A stretch of DNA of 10,916 nucleotides from Pseudomonadota bacterium (lineage in GTDB: Bacteria; Bdellovibrionota; Bacteriovoracia; Bacteriovoracales; Bacteriovoracaceae), in NCBI GenBank assembly GCA_021299675.1, contig JAJTIF010000134.1:1-10916 (forward strand). The letters run 5' to 3'. Positions within the stretch are counted from its first letter, which is position 1, and the number at the start of each line of letters is the position of its first letter. The position numbers were made by a program, and so were the translations under genes. This document shows positions 6,136 through 10,916 of this stretch, one piece after another. The notes under the pieces are model-generated. The model worked only from the letters and a program-made list of their open reading frames with translations, was not told the DNA's origin and ran no database searches.

Positions 6136-6141
6136 ATTTTA
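6136..6141 (-). promoter_or_regulatory. Candidate -10 box of a leaderless serA transcript
   Basis: TAAAAT on the minus strand ends 6 nt before the serA ATG, placing the expected transcript start at or next to the A of the start codon. A -35 candidate 17 bp upstream (TAGTAA) is poor. No close Shine-Dalgarno is present, which agrees with a leaderless mRNA, but the hexamer is common in AT-rich DNA. Confidence 0.35.
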
Positions 6142-6307
6142 GCTCCAGCCTACAGGGTTTACTAGCAGGATTTTGTAGCCGACCAGAACCATCAATTGCC
6201 ACCTCAAGCTATCTATTTTTTGGATCGCAATCATGAATTAATCTCTATTTTCACGCCCCCACAGCTTTGCTAAAAAGCCTCTACACACATACGCACAGGA
6301 ACATTCT

Positions 6308-6628
6308 ATGAAACTATCACTCGCTCTCATCTCCCTTCTCTTCTCTCTCTCTGGAGTGGCTTGCGTCGAGGAAGTTCAAAAGCAAATCGAGGAAGTTTAT
6401 AACACCAGCTACTACCTTGAGATCTCAAGCGACGAGGAGAAACAACTCAAAGACCTTCACCTCATCAGTGAGTTTATTTTTGTCGCAGATCAGAGTGCTC
6501 TGCAAAACCCAGAAACTGCTGCCTACGCGGCTGACTCCTCAGCCCCCGGCTGTTACGGATACGAGTATGTGCTCTTTGATAAAAAAGACTGCCGCCTCCT
6601 GGCCTTCGGCGGCGGCTTCTGCGACTAA
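6308..6628 (+). CDS. Small exported Cys-containing protein, function unknown
   Basis: This 106-residue protein begins with a signal peptide: basic Lys2, a hydrophobic stretch to about residue 17, and Gly-Val-Ala-Cys at 16-19. Cys19 could be a lipidation site, although Gly at the -3 position is a poor lipobox; ordinary cleavage after Ala18 is the alternative. Three further cysteines (82, 95, 105) lie in the C-terminal quarter, which is rich in Gly and aromatics and ends GGGFCD. Four cysteines in an exported protein suggest disulfides. No family is recognised. AGGA lies 7 nt upstream of the ATG. The stop overlaps that of the convergent 78-residue gene by 4 nt. The 178-bp region before it (6130-6307) shows no gene, and only a weak TTGGAT (6220)/TCTATT (6244) promoter candidate. 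Confidence 0.7.
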   Translation: MKLSLALISLLFSLSGVACVEEVQKQIEEVYNTSYYLEISSDEEKQLKDLHLISEFIFVADQSALQNPETAAYAADSSAPGCYGYEYVLFDKKDCRLLAFGGGFCD

Positions 6629-6861
6629 CCTGGTCGCTTGACCACAAAGATTTTTGTCTGCTTGTCGCTGTGAAAAGTTAAAAACACAAAATCTTCGCTG
6701 ATGAGATCCGGGTGCTGTAGCTTCCCGGACTCCACCTCTTCGGCGATGAGCTGCGCCTCACTCTCAGTGGTACACAAGACAAGATACTTGCGATCCTTCA
6801 TCACCGGGATGGGAAAAAGGTAAATCCGTCCCTCAATTTTTGTGGTTTTTAACTCTCTCAC
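6625..6861 (-). CDS. 78-residue cytosolic protein of unknown function
   Basis: This short protein has no signal peptide or membrane segment. It has alternating hydrophobic strands (GRIYLFPIPV, YLVLCTT, FVFLTFH, KIFVVKRP) around a helix rich in Glu and Ala (SEAQLIAEEVESG, about 34-46), consistent with a small alpha/beta domain. No family is recognised. The start is GTG at 6861, directly abutting the TAA of the upstream 466-residue gene (TAAGTG); GGTGA sits 4 nt before it as a Shine-Dalgarno. This arrangement suggests termination-reinitiation coupling, so the two genes are probably co-expressed. An internal ATG at residue 21 is a possible later start but would cut off the first strand. Confidence 0.65.
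   Translation of the reverse strand: MRELKTTKIEGRIYLFPIPVMKDRKYLVLCTTESEAQLIAEEVESGKLQHPDLISEDFVFLTFHSDKQTKIFVVKRPG
6631..6655 (+). terminator. Small hairpin after the Cys-containing exported protein gene
   Basis: TGGTC-GCTT-GACCA (6631-6644) is a 5-bp stem with a 4-nt loop starting 3 nt after the stop, and TTTTT follows at 6651-6655. The stem is short and the T run is 6 nt away, so this is a weak candidate for an intrinsic terminator. It lies inside the 3' end of the convergent gene. Confidence 0.35.
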
Positions 6862-8262
6862 TTACTCACCCAGCATCGTCGTGGCCATCATGCCCAGCCC
6901 CAGAGTTGCCGGCAGTGTGGCATAGAGAGCTTCTTCGATGCACGATGAGGCAAACGACTTCTCGAGAAAAAGATGATCGTATTGGTGAGACTTGCAGCTG
7001 GGGATCGAGTCAATTGAAACACTGGCCAGAGTGAACAGGTCGATATCCAGCCCCGCCGTCAATTTTGATTTATCAGGCCCACCCCAGGAGTCGAGGCTTG
7101 AACCACGTAAACGGTCGGGTGCTGAATAATTTTTCACGCACGCGCGAATGATAGGCGCCGAACTCGCCAGAGTTGCTGCTAAGCCCTCTTGTGCCAGTCG
7201 AGGGAGCGACTTGAAAAATTTAAGGTTATTCAGACCAGAGCGAGTGATCGCAAACACCGCCATGAAATCCAGGGTCGAGCCAATGAAGGAGGTATCATAC
7301 TTGGCGCGAGTGCAGGCGAGCATACGATTGAGGTTTGGATCTGCTTTGAGCTCACGTGGACCGACCCCAACTGACTGGATGAATTCATCCACCGTGCCGT
7401 CATCGTAGAGTTCCTGGAACATCCCACTTTCAAATTTTGTGGCCTGCAGTCGACCTTGAAAACGCTGCCGATCAATACTCTTAGTTTGAATATATTTGGC
7501 AATGTCTCGCTCGAAGAGCGGCACGCGATGGCGGTCAAAGCGCAGTGGCGCGGGGCTTACTTTGAGATCAAGGTGCAAAAGTTCATCGTCACTCAACGGC
7601 TGGTTAGTTTTCTTGGAAACCACCACGCTCCGGTGGCTCTCCACTAACTTGAGCAACTCTTTAGAAGAGAGAAAAGGCAGGCTACGCTCCGTGAAGGCAA
7701 CCAGTGCATGAAGGTTCGCCACCGTCTCCTGATTCATACAATCACGAAAAAACTCTTTTTGGATCAGGGGATTTCGTGTCCTCAAGTTCTCCACCTTATA
7801 ATCGGCGGGGTCGTAACGTGTCACTGTCCCGGTGTGATTGATCATCATTTTACTGATTTCGGCACGGATGAGTGTACACTGGCGCAGGATCAGCTGGGCT
7901 TTGCGCTGATTGAGCCAAACCAGAGTTGAGACTTGTCTGATTTCTTTGAGCGCCTCAGGGGAAGCCAGAATCTCTTGAGAATAGTCCGACAGGCAGAGAG
8001 TTTTATCTTGGTAGAGTTCCACAGAACCGTGGTGGAGATGATCTTCGAACAGGCCCTGACCTGTTAACTGGTACTGCTTTTTCTTCAAACTCTCGGGCAT
8101 TTTTGAAAAGCGATGTGAGAACTGACGGTAGTGCTCCAGGCTCACAGCCCCACACATGTGGCCTCCGGACGAGAGGTTATTAACGACGAAATTAAACACC
8201 CCCGTGGCGCGGGCACTCTGAGACACAAAGAGACTGAAAAAGAGCACCAAAAAGAAATTCAT
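6862..8262 (-). CDS. Large exported protein with eight cysteines, function unknown
   Basis: This 466-residue protein has a clear signal peptide (hydrophobic residues 3-14, likely cleavage after Ala19 in SARA). Eight cysteines (37, 90, 129, 175, 317, 375, 423, 441) could form up to four disulfides in the periplasm or outside the cell. The middle is helical and charged. Hydrophobic, Ala/Gly-rich stretches near 328-340, 355-374 and 446-464 may be buried helices or membrane contacts. No catalytic motif or known family is recognised. The ATG is supported by the signal peptide but has no Shine-Dalgarno. It lies only 17 nt past the U tract of a strong terminator, and a TAGAAT box lies 6 nt before it, suggesting a leaderless transcript. 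The 78-residue gene follows without a gap. Confidence 0.8.
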   Translation of the reverse strand: MNFFLVLFFSLFVSQSARATGVFNFVVNNLSSGGHMCGAVSLEHYRQFSHRFSKMPESLKKKQYQLTGQGLFEDHLHHGSVELYQDKTLCLSDYSQEILASPEALKEIRQVSTLVWLNQRKAQLILRQCTLIRAEISKMMINHTGTVTRYDPADYKVENLRTRNPLIQKEFFRDCMNQETVANLHALVAFTERSLPFLSSKELLKLVESHRSVVVSKKTNQPLSDDELLHLDLKVSPAPLRFDRHRVPLFERDIAKYIQTKSIDRQRFQGRLQATKFESGMFQELYDDGTVDEFIQSVGVGPRELKADPNLNRMLACTRAKYDTSFIGSTLDFMAVFAITRSGLNNLKFFKSLPRLAQEGLAATLASSAPIIRACVKNYSAPDRLRGSSLDSWGGPDKSKLTAGLDIDLFTLASVSIDSIPSCKSHQYDHLFLEKSFASSCIEEALYATLPATLGLGMMATTMLGE

Positions 8263-8268
8263 GCTTTG

Positions 8269-8274
8269 ATTCTA
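8269..8274 (-). promoter_or_regulatory. Candidate -10 box of a leaderless transcript
   Basis: TAGAAT on the minus strand matches the vegetative -10 consensus at 5 of 6 bases and ends exactly 6 nt before the ATG of the 466-residue gene. Transcription would then start at the start codon. No -35 is visible because that position falls inside the terminator stem. The lack of a Shine-Dalgarno fits this reading. Confidence 0.4.
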
Positions 8275-8279
8275 GTGGG

Positions 8280-8333
8280 AAAAAGCAAAGCCCCGCTAAG
8301 AAGTGTAATACTTACACACCTAAGCGGGGCTTT
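8280..8333 (-). terminator. Strong intrinsic terminator of the 316-residue exported protein gene
   Basis: AGCGGGGCTTT (8323-8333) pairs perfectly with AAAGCCCCGCT (8287-8297). An inner stem GTGTAA/TTACAC (8303-8308 with 8312-8317) continues the hairpin after a small internal loop, giving about 19 pairs. On the minus strand it is followed by TTTGCTTTTT. It begins 9 nt after the stop of the gene ending at 8343. This is the clearest terminator in the window. Confidence 0.9.
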
Positions 8334-8342
8334 AAGTAGTTA

Positions 8343-9293
8343 TTATTCTTCGATCGTGCGTGAGGCACGGCCTCTTCCAGCGGAGCTTCTCTGAGGAAGA
8401 TCGAGGCCCAGAACCGAGCGCTCAATACTCACAATAGAGCCTCTGATCGGATTTTGAGCGACTTGTAGGCTATGATCATTGAAGCTCAATTCATGCACAG
8501 CACCCTCCAGCTTTTCACTGCCCTTATCGGTCACCACTAGCACGTAGCCTTGGTTCGGTCCTGTTTGCTGAACCTCAGTGTAAACAACAGTTCTGTTTTG
8601 GGGGATCTGCAGGTCTGCTCCGTAGAGCGTACGAGTCACCATCTCCCGGCGGAAATCTGCCTCAACCCCGCGGCTGGTGCGCTCACTTGAACCAGGAACG
8701 ATGACTTCCTCTTCCACTTTATGCGCGATCGAAACGCGCAATTGTTTGGGTCTCAGCGGGCTCACGTGCGCATGGAAAAAACCAGTGGTGACGTATCGTT
8801 CAGTCTCTCTTTCGACCACGCGGTTATACACGATACGGCCATCTCTTGGGGGCTGGTAGACGGCATTGACCCAGCCGGTGCGGGAGTTGGCATCGGGGAT
8901 CACCGCCGCTCCAAACTCCGGGGCCCAGCTTCTTCCCTCCTGCCAGCGCACCACTTCCACCTCACGGTAGGCATGGGTGCTGAGGATATTGCGAGACTCA
9001 AAAGTACTAAACTCTAAGCCGGGACGATTGTCTGAGAGTTGGAATTTGACTGTACCGTTTTTCGTTTGAATGTTCAGGGCGCGCGTCCAGACACCGTCCA
9101 TACTCACATAGACATCATCGATCGCCTTCGGGCTGAATTTGTAGTGTTTGGTGAAGAGGCTCACACGCTGCTTAGGGGTCTGATCACTGGCGCGGATCAA
9201 TTTCCCATAGAGACTCGCCCCCGTGATCGCGGCGAAGCTTGGGAGACTTAAGAGAGTGGTGGTGAGAACCAGAAGCGACGACGTGAGTTTCAT
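8343..9293 (-). CDS. Exported Cys-free protein of unknown function
   Basis: This 316-residue protein has a signal peptide (Lys2, hydrophobic residues 7-17, cleavage probably after SFA at 21). The reading frame extends 14 codons further upstream, but the start at 9293 is chosen because GAGG (9299-9302) lies 5 nt before it and the signal peptide begins there. The mature part has no cysteine, many Arg and Glu residues and alternating strand-like segments, suggesting a beta-rich periplasmic or surface protein. The tail is basic, with RSSAGRGRASR just before IEE. No family is recognised. It appears monocistronic, ending in a strong terminator. A TTGACG box near 9338-9343 (minus strand) might be a -35 element, but no matching -10 is evident. 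Confidence 0.75.
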   Translation of the reverse strand: MKLTSSLLVLTTTLLSLPSFAAITGASLYGKLIRASDQTPKQRVSLFTKHYKFSPKAIDDVYVSMDGVWTRALNIQTKNGTVKFQLSDNRPGLEFSTFESRNILSTHAYREVEVVRWQEGRSWAPEFGAAVIPDANSRTGWVNAVYQPPRDGRIVYNRVVERETERYVTTGFFHAHVSPLRPKQLRVSIAHKVEEEVIVPGSSERTSRGVEADFRREMVTRTLYGADLQIPQNRTVVYTEVQQTGPNQGYVLVVTDKGSEKLEGAVHELSFNDHSLQVAQNPIRGSIVSIERSVLGLDLPQRSSAGRGRASRTIEE

Positions 9294-9383
9294 AAAGACC
9301 TCGATGGTTTGTGTGTGCCACCGAAGTTTAGTCAATCGTCAAAAAAAATGTGGGCGCTTGAATTTTTTACAGAGGGCTCAAAG

Positions 9384-9415
9384 CAGTAGGTCTTCACGCT
9401 TGTGAAAACCTACTG
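9384..9415 (-). terminator. Hairpin after the eRF1-like gene, probable terminator
   Basis: CAGTAGGT (9384-9391) pairs with ACCTACTG (9408-9415), and after one mismatch TTCAC (9393-9397) pairs with GTGAA (9402-9406) around a GCTT loop, 13 pairs in all. On the minus strand it starts 12 nt after the stop of the eRF1-like gene. Only CTTTG follows, so the U tract is weak; termination or mRNA stabilisation are both possible. Confidence 0.5.
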
Positions 9416-9427
9416 AGAAATCACTCT

Positions 9428-9781
9428 TTAGTAATTCTTGGTCCAAGTATGGTAGCTCTTAAAAAATTCTTTTGCCTGCCCCATCATCATGGCCTTGGTA
9501 GGGTGTCCTTCCATCGGCTTGATGCCCACTATCGCCTTGGCAATTTTAGCGTGGTGGTGCTGTTCGCAGTGGTGCTTGAACTGATCTTTGGCGACCCCTG
9601 GGCCCATCAAAAAGACTTCTTGAGCGCTGGTGAGTTTTTCGGCCACCGAATGGTAGAACTTTTCTCGGTGGGCTTCATCTTTGTCGCCATGAGCCATGAG
9701 TTTGGTCTCAACCACTTCATTAGGTGTGAATTCATAGATAAAGGCGTGCTGTTTATCGATCCAGACTGAATAATATGACAT
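9428..9781 (-). CDS. eRF1-domain-like small protein (translational machinery type)
   Basis: This 117-residue cytosolic protein resembles the small bacterial eRF1/release-factor-domain proteins often named translational machinery protein. Family features are VWIDKQHAFIYEF at the start (residues 6-18) and a His/Glu-rich linker. These are followed by FYHSVAEKL (42-50), the turn GPGVAK (60-65) with FKHHCEQHHH (68-77), and IVGIKPMEGHPT (84-95) before a C-terminal helix. The related domain of eukaryotic and archaeal release factors has an L7Ae/L30e-like fold; the bacterial role is not established. A link to ribosome rescue or stress is only a guess. AAGGAG lies 6 nt before the ATG. No partner gene is adjacent on the same strand. 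Confidence 0.7.
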   Translation of the reverse strand: MSYYSVWIDKQHAFIYEFTPNEVVETKLMAHGDKDEAHREKFYHSVAEKLTSAQEVFLMGPGVAKDQFKHHCEQHHHAKIAKAIVGIKPMEGHPTKAMMMGQAKEFFKSYHTWTKNY

Positions 9782-9903
9782 AGAAGGCTCCTTGGTGGTG
9801 ATGAGTAGATGCTAACCCCCAATAAAAGGATGAAACATAATCAAGATCAGGTTTTCCCCAGATCTTTGTGAGCTTCCAAATGACCTTTCTCCTCATTCAG
9901 TTC

Positions 9904-9931
9904 TTGTTTTTTTGAAAAAAACCAGCATAGT
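9904..9931 (+). promoter_or_regulatory. Candidate promoter of the outer-membrane protein gene
   Basis: TTGTTT (9904-9909) and CATAGT (9926-9931) are 16 bp apart and would start a transcript near 9938, leaving a 16-nt leader with a good Shine-Dalgarno. Both boxes are imperfect. The rest of the region between the two divergent genes (9782-9953) shows nothing else I can name. Confidence 0.3.
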
Positions 9932-9953
9932 GGCTGTCTTTCTAGGAGATCAC

Positions 9954-10856
9954 ATGAAACTGACTTTTTGGCTAAGCCTTCTCTTGGGCGCCACCCTCTC
10001 AAACGCTTTTGCGCAAGAGACTAAACCGGCCACGGCCAGCAAGCCGTTGAGTGAACAAACTTTTCGTGAGCGCTTGGGCGCTGGCTACTTTTTCTTCTTC
10101 GATGGCCCGAACCTTGAAGACGGAAGAGATCTGGTCACCAACCGCACAGGTCTCACTAAAAACCCCATCAACTCCTACTACATCTTCCAGTTCAAATATA
10201 AACTCACGGAAAAATACTTCCTCGATTTCCAGCCTGGCGTCCAGCATTGGTACACGCGTGTACCGCGCGCTCGCTTCGACCGCATCCGCATGGGGATCTC
10301 TGGTGTGCTGTGGAAGTCAGGGGACTGGAGCCTCAACGGTGCTGCCAACACCGATCTTCCCTATACGGGCTACACCGCCAGCGAGCGGACTCTCGTACTC
10401 TCACCTGGTCTATTTGCTGGACTATCCTATCGCCCGACGCAGTCGCGCTGGAGCCTTTACGTGCTGGTCATGCCCCGGGTGTGGTTCTACCAGGATCGCT
10501 ACGCCGTCGAACCCGAGTGGCTTGCCGGTAACCGGGACCCAGGAGAGAAGTTCGAGTCGATCATGCAGTTCACTCCTACCGTCAACTACGCCATCAACGA
10601 TACCTGGGGCCTGCGCTCAGGGTTGGGTTTAGATTTTCGTAAATGGGTTAAAGATGATTGGAGCACATGGCGCCGCTGGGACACCCCACTCACCGCCGGC
10701 GTGACTTATGCTCACTCAACCGCATTTAACGTCTATGCCTATTTCCAAAGCTTTCCCTTCGATGGCCGCAGACCGGGCCTGAACCGGGAGCCTTTCAATG
10801 GATTCCGAAGCGACACCTCAAGCTTTGGCATGTGGCTTTCAGGTACAGTCTTCTAA
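9954..10856 (+). CDS. Outer-membrane beta-barrel protein, function unknown
   Basis: This 300-residue protein has a signal peptide (Lys2, hydrophobic 4-15, cleavage after AFA at 20). The mature part is rich in amphipathic strands with aromatic girdle residues, for example the YFFFF, YYIFQF, LYVLVM and VYAYFQ segments. It ends in Trp-Leu-Ser-Gly-Thr-Val-Phe; the C-terminal Phe with alternating hydrophobics is the signature recognised by the BAM machinery. A barrel of roughly a dozen strands is plausible from the length. No ligand or family is recognised. The ATG at 9954 is preceded by AGGAG (9944-9948) at 5 nt; a TTG 42 nt upstream in the same frame is rejected because it would place 14 residues ahead of the signal peptide. 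The stop lies inside a short hairpin. Confidence 0.8.
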   Translation: MKLTFWLSLLLGATLSNAFAQETKPATASKPLSEQTFRERLGAGYFFFFDGPNLEDGRDLVTNRTGLTKNPINSYYIFQFKYKLTEKYFLDFQPGVQHWYTRVPRARFDRIRMGISGVLWKSGDWSLNGAANTDLPYTGYTASERTLVLSPGLFAGLSYRPTQSRWSLYVLVMPRVWFYQDRYAVEPEWLAGNRDPGEKFESIMQFTPTVNYAINDTWGLRSGLGLDFRKWVKDDWSTWRRWDTPLTAGVTYAHSTAFNVYAYFQSFPFDGRRPGLNREPFNGFRSDTSSFGMWLSGTVF

Positions 10857-10861
10857 GACTG
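10846..10861. terminator. Short hairpin across the stop of the outer-membrane protein gene
   Basis: CAGTCTT (10846-10852) and AAGACTG (10855-10861) are perfect 7-nt inverted repeats with only 2 nt between them, so about 6 pairs can form. The TAA stop is inside it. No U tract follows on the plus strand. It resembles the stop-spanning hairpin at 478-499 and may mark a convergent gene end. Confidence 0.35.
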
Positions 10862-10916
10862 AGGAAAAGGAAAAGTGTGCAGAAAGTAGCCTGTTTCAGT
10901 GTGCATGATTTTGAGA
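10853..10916 (-). CDS. 3' end of a convergent gene (partial, tentative)
   Basis: The minus strand is open from the window edge for 20 codons and ends in TAG at 10855-10853, reading ...HTETGYFLHTFPFPQS-stop. The stop would overlap the TAA of the outer-membrane protein gene by 4 nt (CTAA), the same geometry as two other convergent pairs here. A chance open frame of this length is quite possible, and no family can be named. Confidence 0.35.
   Translation of the reverse strand, partial: LKIMHTETGYFLHTFPFPQS

Noticed and set aside
7148..7929. Several plus-strand frames opposite the 466-residue gene
   Set aside because: They are short, overlap one another in different frames, and lack family motifs or Shine-Dalgarno sequences.
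9294..9335. Upstream extension of the 316-residue exported protein
   Set aside because: The 14 extra residues would precede a normal signal peptide, and the Shine-Dalgarno sequence belongs to the ATG at 9293.
9330..9343. Tandem TTGACGA/TTGACTA boxes (minus strand) before the 316-residue gene
   Set aside because: They look like -35 elements, but no acceptable -10 lies at 16-18 bp, so no promoter is called.
9039..9769. Plus-strand frames opposite the two minus-strand genes (for example 9449-9769)
   Set aside because: They mirror genes with a signal peptide or family motifs on the minus strand and have no convincing ribosome-binding sites.
9912..9953. TTG start for the outer-membrane protein
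   Set aside because: AGGAG is placed for the ATG at 9954, and the signal peptide begins there.
1..10916. Search for mobile elements, phage genes, CRISPR arrays, tRNA or rRNA
   Set aside because: No transposase motifs, terminal repeats, spaced direct repeats or tRNA-like cloverleaf sequence were seen by inspection.

Overview
This window looks like chromosomal DNA of a free-living, motile Gram-negative bacterium. The genes are densely packed on both strands, base composition is near 50% GC, and there are exported proteins with classical signal peptides, one beta-barrel outer-membrane protein ending in Phe, and a CheX/CheY pair. A Bdellovibrionota-type (deltaproteobacteria-like) genome would fit, but that is an inference from gene content and style; no rRNA or other marker gene is present. 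No mobile element, CRISPR array, tRNA or rRNA was seen.

Left part (1-3640): a FabZ-like hot-dog dehydratase with a TTG start meets, tail to tail, a 65-residue CopZ-type copper chaperone. The chaperone is divergent from copA, a P1B-1 Cu(I)-exporting ATPase. A 4-nt ATGA overlap links copA to cueR, which keeps the two Cys ligands and the Ser of the E. coli sensor. Between copZ and copA lies a near-perfect CueR dyad with 19-bp promoter spacing. Its -10 and -35 hexamers are mirrored exactly on both strands, so one operator probably drives both transcripts. Together these genes form a self-regulated copper-detoxification module: sensor, cytosolic carrier and export pump. A small four-helix membrane protein follows on the minus strand.

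Middle (3640-6130): an AT-rich divergent intergenic region with two palindromes and a sigma-28-like box precedes a three-gene unit. This unit is an unlisted 49-codon ORF, cheX (CheY-P phosphatase family) and a canonical cheY. The ORF and cheX overlap by ATGA, and cheX and cheY are 12 nt apart. serA (E. coli-type phosphoglycerate dehydrogenase with an ACT domain) converges on cheY with a shared stop.

Right part (6130-10916): mostly exported proteins of unknown function. They are a small Cys-containing exported protein, a 466-residue exported protein with eight cysteines followed directly by a 78-residue cytosolic protein, a 316-residue Cys-free exported protein behind a strong terminator, a single-domain eRF1/release-factor-like protein, and a 300-residue outer-membrane beta-barrel protein.

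Two architectural themes recur. Four of the five tail-to-tail junctions, one of them inferred, have overlapping stop codons, and all five have a hairpin at or next to the stops. Two genes (serA and the 466-residue gene) have a TAnAAT-like -10 hexamer exactly 6 nt before the ATG and no good Shine-Dalgarno sequence, which suggests leaderless mRNAs.
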